Below, piece after piece: positions 44,222 to 53,005 of a stretch of DNA of 64,000 bases. Within the stretch, counting starts at the first letter, position 1. Every line of letters starts with the position of its first letter. The notes under the pieces are model-generated. The model was not told the DNA's origin. It ran no database searches and was given only the letters and a program-made list of their open reading frames with translations. Source of the DNA: UBA11606 sp964504305 (lineage in GTDB: Bacteria > Actinomycetota > Acidimicrobiia > Acidimicrobiales > Aldehydirespiratoraceae); NCBI GenBank assembly GCA_964504305.1, contig CAZDEB010000004.1:124001-188000 (forward strand), read 5' to 3'. A program made the translations under genes and the position numbers.

Positions 44222-47200
44222 GTGGGATTCAACGGCGTAACTCAGTCTGGGGCCTCCGAAGGCCGAGGACCGTGGTTATTGGTTGACGCGCAACGTCAGC
44301 TATCAGCGGCGCTGGACGGGGCGCCACCCGGCTCTGTCGAACGGGTATTGCAGGCCAACCTCGAGCGTCTCGGTGCGGCGATGGGGCTTACGTGGTTGGC
44401 CGATTGGCCCAGCCGTCGCGGTGGTTTGGAGTGGTCCGATGGGTTGGCCTCCGGCATCGACTGGTCGAGCGTTGTTGGTCGACAGGGCGAACTTTGCGAG
44501 GCCGGCGGTGTAGTCGGTTGGTCCGAGGGCGACACCTACTTCTTGGCAGCATCGTTATCAGCTCAACCCGGCAACGAGCGGATTCTCGTGGGAGCAAGCG
44601 CAGTCGTGCCTCGGATGTCGACATGTTTCGCGTTCGAAGCGATGGCCCGAATCATCTCGGTGGCTCGCCGCCAAGCGGAATCGGAAAGCGAACTTGCTGG
44701 CCGGGTCGACTTGCAGCTCTTTTTGAGCTCGATCTCGTCGCTGGCGGCGGTCGGGTCAGAGGCCGCTCTCGACGACATCTTGCAGCGCACCTGTGCCTAC
44801 TTTGGCATCGGCACTACTTCGCTGTGGCGACAAATCGAGTCCGGTTGTGAGTTGGTCGCGCACAGCGACCCGTCCATGCACGGTTGCGAGGTGCAGATTC
44901 CCCTGGTTGGCGACGCCATGGATCAGCTTCTGACGGCTGGTCACCTGACTTACCCGGTTGGACATTTCACCGATCGTGCCGACCTCGCTCAGCCCGATTC
45001 GGCCGGCGTCCTGGTTGTGCCGCTTGTTGGTAACAACGGCGGCGAGGGGTATTTTGCTTTGGCCGATCCGGGTAGCCGGGACTGGAACGAGGACGACATC
45101 TACGCCGCTCAGTCGGTGGCCCGTAGCTGTCAGAAGTTGATGGCCCGTCGCCGCGCCGAAACGGTTCTTGAGCAGCGGCTTCGAGCCGAGACCATGCTGC
45201 GCGACGTTGCCTCGGCCGCCGCTCGGGCTCACGCCGACGAACAAGCGACCCTAACTGACCACTTTCTGGCCACTGCCATTGAGCACTTCGGGTTGACCGC
45301 CGCGTCCACCTGGACCACCAACTCTGCTGGCGACCAACTGGTCCGTCAGAGAGGAGTGCGATCTGATGGCCGTGATGTAACCGCGCCAGCCCGCGTATCG
45401 TCCCAGCGACTGTCTGTTCCGGACCTACTGGAGCGAGGCTTCGCCATTCTCGATGCGCCAGATATCGACGAATTGGAACAGGTGCGGGTGGGAGGCGAAG
45501 GCCTCATCCTCCTTTTGCCGATTGGCGAGCCGGACGGAAGGTTCGGGGCGCTGGCTCTAGTGGCGCCGGAGGGTCGGAGTTGGCACTCTGGCCCGGTCGA
45601 CGACGCGATTGGTCTCGCGCTGGTTGTGAGGCAAACCTACGCCCGATTTGCGGCCGAGCAACTGGTGCAGCGTCGACTGGTTCTTGAGGAGCTCAGTCAC
45701 CGGATAGCAGTTCTTGCGGTCGACGCGCGCGTCGACAACGTTTACGACGTGCTGGCCCAGATTCTCGACGAGTGCTGTGATTTCTTCGGAGTGAGCGAGG
45801 CTCAGATCTGGCGTATCGAAGGACCGTCGGCGCTGCTGAGGGTGGCCCGTCGCCGCGTCGGTACCGCCGCTCTGCCAGGACTATCGGTTCCGATTCCGGC
45901 CGAGCCGCCCGTCGCCGCTCGTCGATCGGTGTTTGCCCGCCTTGCTGATTTCCATCCTGGCGAGGATGTGCCGTTGCTTGATCCCCTCGACTCGCGTCTG
46001 GTGATCAACGGATACGGGGGCCCGTCGGGATTGCTGGGCATGCTGGTGCTGGTCGACAGCTCTATTAGACGCTGGAGCGCCGATGAGCTCCGTACGCTTC
46101 GGTCGATTGCCGACACGATCGGGCAGATCCGGTATCGGCTATTGGTTCGCAGAGAGCTCGACCGCCAGCGCGAGGCCGAGGCGATTATTGCCGAGACAGC
46201 GGTCGCGTTCGTCGACGCCTCTCCCGCGGCAATCCCGAGCGAGGTCGAAAAGGCCCTCGGCCGGTTACGTGAGCATTTGGGTTGTTCGTCAGTGGCCTTG
46301 TTCGAACTCGACCACGACACTTTGCAACTCGACTGCTCGTCTGAGGTGACCCACGATGGCCAACCGCTGCAACGCAACTACGCGCCGTTGAATCGCGACG
46401 ATGTCGCGGTTGCTCGGATTCTCGACCCGACGAGAGGCCCGGAATGGACGTTCTCGGACCTGATCGGTCTGCCACCCGGGATCGACCGCACCAGCTTGCT
46501 CATTGTTGATTCGGTGGTTGGTCGCGACATTCTCTTGTTGTCGGCAGCGAACCGACTCGGCCAAGAATTCATTGCCGGACAAGAGACCGTGATTCGGGCC
46601 ATGGCCGGTCTTTTGGGCCAGCTCCGGTCGCGGTTGTTGCTCGAAGCCGAGGCTGAACTGCGCAGCATGGCCGACCAATTGATCGGCCAGATCGCCGCCG
46701 ACTTTGTACAACTGTCTCTCGAGGATGCCGACGAAGGAATCCACCAATCGCTCGAGTTGATCTGCGACATGTTTGGTCTGCGCGCCGCCGTGCTCTGGAA
46801 GACCGATGGTGATTCCAAGCTGCACAGGCGGATAACGGCGGTCGGGGACGGCACTCTCGATATCGACTTGTTGCCGCTGACAGCTGAGCCCGACGAGTGG
46901 AGACAGGCGCTTGGACTGCACGAGCGCGGTGAGGTGGTGACCTTCTCACCAGGAGCCGCGGTCGGCGACTCGGCATTTTCGAACGCGACGTTCTCGTTCG
47001 TTGGGATCGGTGACCCTGGCTCGCTGGCCGGTGGGATTGGCGTAATTAACGAGCGACCTCAGCATCGTGTGTCGAATCTTGACGTTTTGCACAGCCTGCT
47101 CGACGCGGTTGGCAACCTGGTGAAGCAGCTTTGGCGACGGCTCGAGTCAGATGCCGAAGTCGGTCGCAGGTTGGCCCACGAGGACATGTTGCGGCAGTTC

Positions 47201-49312
47201 GCCACGCGCCTCGCCGTCGCCGACCCCAGCGACAAAGATCCGGCCGAAGATACTTTGGGCTGGTTGGCTCATTGTCTGCATCTCGATCATGTGTCGTTGT
47301 GGAGGACGACCTTCGACAAGGGCGTCATCAGCGGCGAGTTGCGCCTCGAGTACGGCGAAACTGCCGATCTGCGCTGCTTGCCCGATGTGCGCCAAGTCGA
47401 AGCAGCGGTGGGCGACGAACCAAACAGGGTCGTGCCCGAAAGTAGCTGGCAGTCATTGGTCGATGCCGATCTGCCGCTCGTCCGTCTAGCGCGCGAGACT
47501 CTGGGCTTGGAGAGGCCTCGGCGCGTCGGGTTCGTTGCCGATGGCGACGATTCCCTGATGTTCTTCACCCGCCCTGGCGACGCGGCGTTCGCCGAGCCGG
47601 TGGTTTCGCTGCTGTCTTCGGCTCTGACCATCTTGACCCAACACGAAGCGAAGGCGGCAGCTGAGCGGGCTTTCACAGCGGCATTCAGCGCCGCGCCAGT
47701 GGGCATCTCGATTCGCGATTCGTCGCTGCGGCTGATCTCTTGTAACGCCGCGTATGCCGAGCTCACCGGCCGCACCGAAGCCGAGCTCAAAGGGACTCGA
47801 CTCAACGTGGTGATGGGTCCGGGACAGCTCTCCGACAGCTTGGATCGCGAGGTCCAGCCTCTAGATGTCGATGGGAAAGCTCGCGAGTCGGCGTACCGGC
47901 ACCCCGACGGCACGATTGTGTGGGCCCGCGTTCGTTCCACGCTGGTGGAGCTGCCCGGCCGCCACGATCCGGTCTATTTCACCTATAGCGAAGACATCAC
48001 CGAGCAGCGACGTGGCCGCCACCTGCTCGAGTACCAGGCAGCCCACGACGAACTCACCGGGTTGCCAAACCGTCGCTCCTTGGTGAGCGACGTGGCCGAT
48101 GAACTAACGCGCGGGGTCGACTGTTCCGTGCTCATACTGGACCTGGATCGATTCAAGGTGGTGAACGACTCGCTTGGCCATACCGCCGGCGACCAGCTAC
48201 TTATTGCCTGCGCCGATCGCATCCGTCTGTCGTTGCGCCCTGGCGACACTGTGTGTCGGCTCGGCGGTGACGAGTTTGCCATCTTGCTACGTAAGCCCGC
48301 CGATGCCGCCGCTGCTGCGCTGGTTGCCGATCGTTTGCTTCGTCTCCTATCGGAGCCCGTGACCCTCGGCGACGACGAAATCTTCCCATCGGCCTCGATT
48401 GGCATAGCGATTCCCGAGCAAGGTGACACCGTCGAAGATCTTGTGCGTCATGCCGACGCCGCGATGTATCAGGCCAAGGCGCAGGGCCGCGACCGTTGGG
48501 TACATTTCGATCGCTCGATGCGCGACGCCGTTGTCGAACGCATTCGCACCGAGACCGACCTTCGTCGCGCCATCGACAACGGTCAGCTCGAGGTTCACTT
48601 CCAGCCCGAGTTCATGTTGGACACCGGCCAAATCGTCGGCGCCGAAGCACTGGTTCGTTGGCGTCACCCCGAACGAGGGTTGTTGGCTGCTGGCTCGTTC
48701 ATCTCGCTGGCCGAAGAGACCGGGCTAGTGGTCGATCTCGGCCGGTGGGTGTTGGGTCAGGCAACGATGCAAGCCGCCGAGTGGATACGAGACGGCTACG
48801 ACATCTTGGTGAGGGTCAATCTCAGCGCGCGTCAACTTCGTGCCGCGATAGTCGGCGAAGTTCAGCAGGCCTTGGCGGCCGCGGCGCTAGCGCCAGAGCG
48901 TCTGTGTTTAGAACTCACTGAGACCGCCATCATGGACGACGTCGCCGAGTCGGCCAAGATTTTGCAACAGTTTCGAGAATTGGGGGTGCAGGTCGCGATT
49001 GACGATTTCGGCACAGGATTCTCGTCCCTGTCTTACCTCAAACGGTTCCCGGTCGACATCTTGAAAATCGACCGAAGCTTCGTGGACGGTGTGGGCGTAG
49101 ATCCCGATGACACCGCCATTGTTCGGTCAATCATCGTGCTTGCTCGTACGCTGCGCCTCGACGTCGTGGCTGAGGGCATCGAGGACGCCACCCAGGTCGA
49201 CGAACTGGTCAGGCTCGGTTGCACTCGGGGGCAGGGCTTTCATCTTGCTAAGCCCGCTCCTGCGGGCGACGTGACCATGTTGCTCGGCCACTGCGCTGTC
49301 GGCGAAACTTGA
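44222..49312 (+). CDS. Giant multi-GAF-PAS-GGDEF-EAL signalling protein
   Basis: 1,696 residues. Residues about 1-1140 hold five or six GAF-like units separated by helical linkers (for example RRRAETVLEQRLRAETMLRDVASA and VRRELDRQREAEAIIAETA). A PAS domain follows (about 1148-1270), then a GGDEF domain (DLDRFKVVNDSLGH, CRLGGDEF near 1347, inhibitory RPGD) and an EAL domain (AEALVRWRHPERG near 1475, DDFGTGFSSLSYL, LKIDRSFV). All key catalytic residues are present. There is no membrane helix. The GTG at 44222 is preceded by AGGAG. GAF ligands are unknown. Confidence 0.93.
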   Translation: MGFNGVTQSGASEGRGPWLLVDAQRQLSAALDGAPPGSVERVLQANLERLGAAMGLTWLADWPSRRGGLEWSDGLASGIDWSSVVGRQGELCEAGGVVGWSEGDTYFLAASLSAQPGNERILVGASAVVPRMSTCFAFEAMARIISVARRQAESESELAGRVDLQLFLSSISSLAAVGSEAALDDILQRTCAYFGIGTTSLWRQIESGCELVAHSDPSMHGCEVQIPLVGDAMDQLLTAGHLTYPVGHFTDRADLAQPDSAGVLVVPLVGNNGGEGYFALADPGSRDWNEDDIYAAQSVARSCQKLMARRRAETVLEQRLRAETMLRDVASAAARAHADEQATLTDHFLATAIEHFGLTAASTWTTNSAGDQLVRQRGVRSDGRDVTAPARVSSQRLSVPDLLERGFAILDAPDIDELEQVRVGGEGLILLLPIGEPDGRFGALALVAPEGRSWHSGPVDDAIGLALVVRQTYARFAAEQLVQRRLVLEELSHRIAVLAVDARVDNVYDVLAQILDECCDFFGVSEAQIWRIEGPSALLRVARRRVGTAALPGLSVPIPAEPPVAARRSVFARLADFHPGEDVPLLDPLDSRLVINGYGGPSGLLGMLVLVDSSIRRWSADELRTLRSIADTIGQIRYRLLVRRELDRQREAEAIIAETAVAFVDASPAAIPSEVEKALGRLREHLGCSSVALFELDHDTLQLDCSSEVTHDGQPLQRNYAPLNRDDVAVARILDPTRGPEWTFSDLIGLPPGIDRTSLLIVDSVVGRDILLLSAANRLGQEFIAGQETVIRAMAGLLGQLRSRLLLEAEAELRSMADQLIGQIAADFVQLSLEDADEGIHQSLELICDMFGLRAAVLWKTDGDSKLHRRITAVGDGTLDIDLLPLTAEPDEWRQALGLHERGEVVTFSPGAAVGDSAFSNATFSFVGIGDPGSLAGGIGVINERPQHRVSNLDVLHSLLDAVGNLVKQLWRRLESDAEVGRRLAHEDMLRQFATRLAVADPSDKDPAEDTLGWLAHCLHLDHVSLWRTTFDKGVISGELRLEYGETADLRCLPDVRQVEAAVGDEPNRVVPESSWQSLVDADLPLVRLARETLGLERPRRVGFVADGDDSLMFFTRPGDAAFAEPVVSLLSSALTILTQHEAKAAAERAFTAAFSAAPVGISIRDSSLRLISCNAAYAELTGRTEAELKGTRLNVVMGPGQLSDSLDREVQPLDVDGKARESAYRHPDGTIVWARVRSTLVELPGRHDPVYFTYSEDITEQRRGRHLLEYQAAHDELTGLPNRRSLVSDVADELTRGVDCSVLILDLDRFKVVNDSLGHTAGDQLLIACADRIRLSLRPGDTVCRLGGDEFAILLRKPADAAAAALVADRLLRLLSEPVTLGDDEIFPSASIGIAIPEQGDTVEDLVRHADAAMYQAKAQGRDRWVHFDRSMRDAVVERIRTETDLRRAIDNGQLEVHFQPEFMLDTGQIVGAEALVRWRHPERGLLAAGSFISLAEETGLVVDLGRWVLGQATMQAAEWIRDGYDILVRVNLSARQLRAAIVGEVQQALAAAALAPERLCLELTETAIMDDVAESAKILQQFRELGVQVAIDDFGTGFSSLSYLKRFPVDILKIDRSFVDGVGVDPDDTAIVRSIIVLARTLRLDVVAEGIEDATQVDELVRLGCTRGQGFHLAKPAPAGDVTMLLGHCAVGET

Positions 49313-49385
49313 GGCCTGCTCAAACGGCACGAAAAATGGCAGAAATCTTCCCAAAAAGTCGGGGTCGGGCTTTACAAACTGGTGG

Positions 49386-49405
49386 TTACAGTGCTGTAAT
49401 TACAG
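49386..49405. promoter_or_regulatory. Overlapping inverted repeats upstream of whiB, likely operator
   Basis: TTACAG-TG-CTGTAA-TTACAG: the middle hexamer pairs with both flanks, giving two overlapping dyads, one of which (CTGTAATTACAG) is a perfect 12-bp palindrome. It lies 58 bases before the whiB ATG, in the promoter zone. Confidence 0.7.
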
Positions 49406-49463
49406 CCGTGGCAGCAGGCGGGGATCCACGCTCGGATCCGTCGTTGTCATGCCGGAGGACCTC

Positions 49464-49757
49464 ATGGCTATTCACCACGAAACAGAACCCGAAGAAAAGT
49501 CTTGGCAGGATTCCGCCAACTGCCTGGGCGTCGACCCCGATCTCTTCTTCCCCGAACGGGGGGCTTCAACCCGCGAAGCCAAAGAAGTGTGCCGTGGTTG
49601 CGTAGTGCGCGAGGATTGCCTCGAATACGCGCTGCAAAATGGCGAGAAGTTCGGCATTTGGGGTGGCATGAGCGAACGGGAACGCCGCCGTATTCGCCGC
49701 CAGCGAGCCCTCGCTCGTGCTGCCGCGGCGGCGCAGTCGGTGACCATCACTGCTTAA
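49464..49757 (+). CDS. WhiB-family iron-sulfur transcription regulator
   Basis: The four cluster cysteines are present (NCLG, VCRGC, DCLEYA), followed by the G[I/V]WGG turn (GIWGG) and the basic tail RERRRIRRQRALARA. Proteins of this family bind a 4Fe-4S cluster and sigma factor region 4. The ATG at 49464 has GGAGG six bases upstream; an earlier ATG at 49449 would put the ribosome site inside the coding region. Confidence 0.95.
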   Translation: MAIHHETEPEEKSWQDSANCLGVDPDLFFPERGASTREAKEVCRGCVVREDCLEYALQNGEKFGIWGGMSERERRRIRRQRALARAAAAAQSVTITA

Positions 49758-49832
49758 ATACGGAGCCGAGTCATTCGGTTCATGGGTGTTTGGCTCATAC
49801 TTTCGATAGCAAAGTCGCGGTAAACTCGCCGT

Positions 49833-49994
49833 ATGAACCTCGGAACACCCGAACTGCTCGTAATCCTCGTCATCATCTTGTTGGTCTTCGGCGGCGCCAA
49901 GCTTCCGAAACTTGCTCGCTCGTTGGGCCAGGCCCAAAAGGAATTCAAGGACGGCCTTTCCGAAGGCGCCGACGAAGATTCCAGCAAAGACTGA
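49833..49994 (+). CDS. tatA: Twin-arginine translocase subunit TatA/E
   Basis: 53 residues: MNLGTPELLVILVIILLVFG is the membrane helix with its conserved Glu, followed by GGAKLPKLARSLGQAQKEFK, the diagnostic hinge and amphipathic helix, and a short acidic tail. It forms the pore of the Tat pathway for folded proteins. It lies directly before a sigma/anti-sigma pair, as tatB lies near sigE in mycobacteria. Confidence 0.93.
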   Translation: MNLGTPELLVILVIILLVFGGAKLPKLARSLGQAQKEFKDGLSEGADEDSSKD

Positions 49995-50003
49995 TCCTTC
50001 CCG

Positions 50004-50531
50004 TTGACGGGCGCCGGCCCAACTGGCCCGCCATCGAACGACAACGTCCCAACCTGGGACGAAGTCGCCCGCGACCACGGCCGGTTCATGTATTCGGTCG
50101 CTTTCCGACTTTCCGGGAACCACTCCGACGCCGAGGACGTTCTCCAAGAAGCTCTGGTGCGCGTAAAGCGCGGGCTCGAGAGTTATACCCCCGGTTCGCT
50201 CCACGGATGGCTGGCTCGCATTGTGACCAACGTTTTTCTCGACGAGACCCGGCGACGCGGTCGCCGGCCGCAGGTCCAGCTTCCCGATGATCCGGATCGT
50301 GTAATCGCGGGGTCTCCCGGCGCCGACGAAGCGCTGGCAATGGAGCAGCTCCCAGACCACCTTCAAACGGCATTGGCCGGACTCCCCGACGAATTTCGCG
50401 CTGCCGTTGTACTGTGCGACGTTGCGGGCCTGACTTACGGCGAAATTTCTGACCATCTTGGTGTTCCCGTTGGCACAGTGCGCTCCCGGGTTCATCGAGG
50501 CCGTATGCGCCTGCGCGAGGTACTGCGATGA
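50004..50531 (+). CDS. ECF-type RNA polymerase sigma factor
   Basis: Region 2 is FMYSVAFRLSGNHSDAEDVLQEALVRV, and region 4 is LPDEFRAAVVLCDVAGLTYGEISDHLGVPVGTVRSRVHRGRMRLRE. The length of 175 residues and text resemble SigE-type ECF factors. The TTG at 50004 is the only visible start and lies nine bases after tatA. The stop overlaps the anti-sigma ATG (ATGA), the usual coupling. Confidence 0.95.
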   Translation: MTGAGPTGPPSNDNVPTWDEVARDHGRFMYSVAFRLSGNHSDAEDVLQEALVRVKRGLESYTPGSLHGWLARIVTNVFLDETRRRGRRPQVQLPDDPDRVIAGSPGADEALAMEQLPDHLQTALAGLPDEFRAAVVLCDVAGLTYGEISDHLGVPVGTVRSRVHRGRMRLREVLR

Positions 50532-51331
50532 ACCCAGAAGACGATCGATTCAGCGCATGGCTCGATGACGAGCTCGGACCCGCCGAGCGCCTCGCGGTCG
50601 AGCAAGAACTTGCAGCCAACCCGAAACGGGCCGCCGAGGTCGAGGACCTCGCGTCCGTGCGATCTCTGTTGCGAAACGCAGCATTGATCGAACCACGTGA
50701 CGGGGCGCTTGACCGCATCGTGTCCAGCGTGGCTGCCGATCCTGGGCTTGCACCGGTGATCTCGCTGGCGAGTCGTCGGAGAGTCCCGTTGATTGCCGCG
50801 ATGGCGGCTTCGTTTGCGATCATCGCGAGCGTCGTTGGTGGCCTCGGAGGATCGAGCACCCTCCCCGCGGTGGGGCGCCTGATCGCCCAGCACGAGGCGG
50901 CCGCATCGGTAAGTCATCACGATCCAATCACCGCGACCGACATGCCCACGCTCGGCGACACCATGGCCTTGATGCACACCGAAGCCGACCACGGCGTAGT
51001 TCATGCGCTGTACGCAACCGACGAGGGCGACATGGTTTCGGTTTTTCGCCAAGACGGGCACCTCGATGCCGAGGCGCTCAGCGACGACATGCACGGCATG
51101 GGATCAACTTCGGACATGGGCGGCCACGCCATGTGGAGCGCCGACGTCGACGGCTCCCACGTGGCGGTACTCGATGGTGACGGCTATGTGTGGACCGTGG
51201 TCACGTCGACCAACACAGAAATGTCTATGGACGTGATGGCCGATCTGCCTGGTAGGTCCGAGAGCGTTGCCGATCGACTGGCCGCGGTTGCCGAGTCGAT
51301 AGTTGAACCGTTCGAACTTTTTGGGAGTTAG
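50528..51331 (+). CDS. Membrane anti-sigma factor with Met/His-rich outer domain
   Basis: The N-terminal 60 residues (DRFSAWLDDELGPAERLAVEQELAANPKR) form the sigma-binding helices; no zinc HxxxCxxC site is present. A membrane helix follows (about 80-105, LIAAMAASFAIIASVVGG). The outer 160 residues are rich in Met, His and Asp (MPTLGDTMALMHTEADHG and DDMHGMGSTSDMGGHAMW), which suggests metal binding. It is translationally coupled to the sigma factor it should hold. Confidence 0.88.
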   Translation: MNPEDDRFSAWLDDELGPAERLAVEQELAANPKRAAEVEDLASVRSLLRNAALIEPRDGALDRIVSSVAADPGLAPVISLASRRRVPLIAAMAASFAIIASVVGGLGGSSTLPAVGRLIAQHEAAASVSHHDPITATDMPTLGDTMALMHTEADHGVVHALYATDEGDMVSVFRQDGHLDAEALSDDMHGMGSTSDMGGHAMWSADVDGSHVAVLDGDGYVWTVVTSTNTEMSMDVMADLPGRSESVADRLAAVAESIVEPFELFGS

Positions 51332-51341
51332 TCGAGGGCAT

Positions 51342-51581
51342 TTAGGCCGAGGCGACGGCGAGGCGACGGGCCCGTAGGACGCGGCGCCGCTGACGTTCGC
51401 TGCAGCCACCCCAGACCCCGTGATCGATGCGGTTTCGCAACGCATACTCGAGGCAGCGTTCTTGGACCGGACATCCTTCGCAGATTCGTTTGGCGACTTC
51501 TACGCCAACGCCATCTGAGGGGAAAAAGGTGTCGGGGGGATGGGTGGCGCAATTCCCTCGTGCCATCCAGTTGGTGTCCAT
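51342..51581 (-). CDS. WhiB-family regulator (second copy)
   Basis: 79 residues with the four cluster cysteines (NCATHPP, ICEGCPV, RCLEYA), GVWGG and the basic tail RQRRRVLRARRLA. It is close to WhiB1 in size. The ATG at 51581 has GGAG at proper spacing; the ten-codon longer frame does not. It is convergent with the anti-sigma gene. Confidence 0.94.
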   Translation of the reverse strand: MDTNWMARGNCATHPPDTFFPSDGVGVEVAKRICEGCPVQERCLEYALRNRIDHGVWGGCSERQRRRVLRARRLAVASA

Positions 51582-51764
51582 TTGGGTCTCCTTGGTCGAA
51601 CCGCCGTCCAACCGCCCATTGCTTGCGTTTAGGTATTACGCCCACATTGGGCTGAAAGTTCCCGTAAAAGGTCAATCGGCCCATTGACACTTGCAACCTA
51701 AGCGATATTTGTCGCGTGTGATCGGCACCTACTACACACCGTTTCGCCGGTACACTTCGACGCC

Positions 51765-52049
51765 ATGACCGATACAGCCGACGCCGAGATCGAAGAGCCT
51801 CCGGTAGGCCAAGCCACGATTGTTTACCTCGGCCCTGCCGCTCCGCACTGGGAAATCCGTGCGGTGTACGGCGAGCGTCAGCTGATGGATGGGTTCCGTG
51901 ACCGGGTGAACGCCCGGCTCATGTTGTTGCCGCCTCACGATCCCCAGTTCCGGCGCAATCGCGAGCGGGTAAACCGCGACGGCGAGCGAGAACGGATTAT
52001 CGTCGAATGGGACCTTGGCTACCCCGAAGACGTGCCGGTTTCCAACTGA
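51765..52049 (+). CDS. Conserved hypothetical protein
   Basis: 94 residues, soluble, no signal. Text such as IVYLGPAAPHWEIRAVYGERQLMDGFRDRVNARLMLLPPHDPQFRRNRERVNRDGERERIIVEWDLGYPED (in pieces) resembles small actinomycete proteins of unknown role. It is followed 20 bases later by the ROK kinase and is probably in the same transcript. Confidence 0.75.
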   Translation: MTDTADAEIEEPPVGQATIVYLGPAAPHWEIRAVYGERQLMDGFRDRVNARLMLLPPHDPQFRRNRERVNRDGERERIIVEWDLGYPEDVPVSN

Positions 52050-52069
52050 CCCGAAATTGAGGACGTTTC

Positions 52070-53005
52070 GTGACCACGATTGGTATTGATCTCGGTGGCA
52101 CGAAAACCCTGGCAGTACTTGTCGATCAAGGCGAGGTCGTGGCCAAGGCCAAGCGGCCCACTCCTCGCGCCGGGGGCCCAGATGCGGTCCTCAACACCGT
52201 TGTTCGGGTTGCCGAGATGGTGGATCCTGGTGGCGACGCCCACGCGATTGGTATCGGAGCCCCCGGCCCGGTCGTGCCCGGATCGGGCATTCTGCCGGCG
52301 GCGCCGAACCTGCCCGACTGGGACCACGACGTTGCCGTCGGCGAGTTTGTTTCCGAACGTCTTGGAGCGCGCCCCGTCGTTGTAGACAACGACGTGAACG
52401 TCGCGACCCTCGCCGAACATCGCCTCGGCGCGGGACGTGGTTTCGACAACATGCTTGGAGTGTTCGCCGGGACAGGCGTCGGCGCGGGATTGATTTTGGA
52501 CGGCGCACTGCGCCAGGGACCTCGAGGCTTGGCCGGCGAGATCGGCCATACGTTCGTGGCGTTCAGGGACTTGGCCGATGCGTCGGTAGGTCGCGGCGAG
52601 ACCGAGGACTACGCCGGGCGCAACTCGTTGGAACGGCGAGTCCGGGCCAGCAACGACCCCGACGCCGCAGCCATCCTCGATCTTGTAAAAGACGGTCGGC
52701 TCAAGTCGAAGGCGTGGAGCGACGCCCGAGCGGCGGCTAACCCTCTGGCGCTTTGTCTACTCGACGACGCCGCCGCGGCGCTCGCCACGGCTATTGCTTC
52801 GGCGGTTGTGCTTCTCGACATCGAACTGGTTGTACTTGGCGGGGGGTTCGCCGAACGATTGGGTGAAGAGTTCCGAGCTCGTGTCGAAGGAGAAGTGATG
52901 ACCCGAGCATTTGCCGATACCACCGCTCCTGTACGAGCAGCGCGGCTTGGTGATGTCGGTGGCGCGCTCGGTGCCGCGCTACTGGTAGAACCGGCGTCGC
53001 GGTGA
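52070..53005 (+). CDS. ROK-family sugar kinase without the zinc motif
   Basis: Phosphate-binding motif IGIDLGGTKTLAVL, catalytic Asp in VVDNDVN, FAGTGVGAGLI and GLAGEIGHTFV are ROK features typical of glucokinase. The usual zinc motif CxCGxxGCxE is replaced by ASVGRGETED, with no cysteine. Polyphosphate glucokinases of actinomycetes also lack it. The GTG start at 52070 has GAGG upstream. The stop overlaps the GTG of ppk1 (GTGA), so the phosphoryl donor may be polyphosphate (inference). Confidence 0.88.
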   Translation: MTTIGIDLGGTKTLAVLVDQGEVVAKAKRPTPRAGGPDAVLNTVVRVAEMVDPGGDAHAIGIGAPGPVVPGSGILPAAPNLPDWDHDVAVGEFVSERLGARPVVVDNDVNVATLAEHRLGAGRGFDNMLGVFAGTGVGAGLILDGALRQGPRGLAGEIGHTFVAFRDLADASVGRGETEDYAGRNSLERRVRASNDPDAAAILDLVKDGRLKSKAWSDARAAANPLALCLLDDAAAALATAIASAVVLLDIELVVLGGGFAERLGEEFRARVEGEVMTRAFADTTAPVRAARLGDVGGALGAALLVEPASR

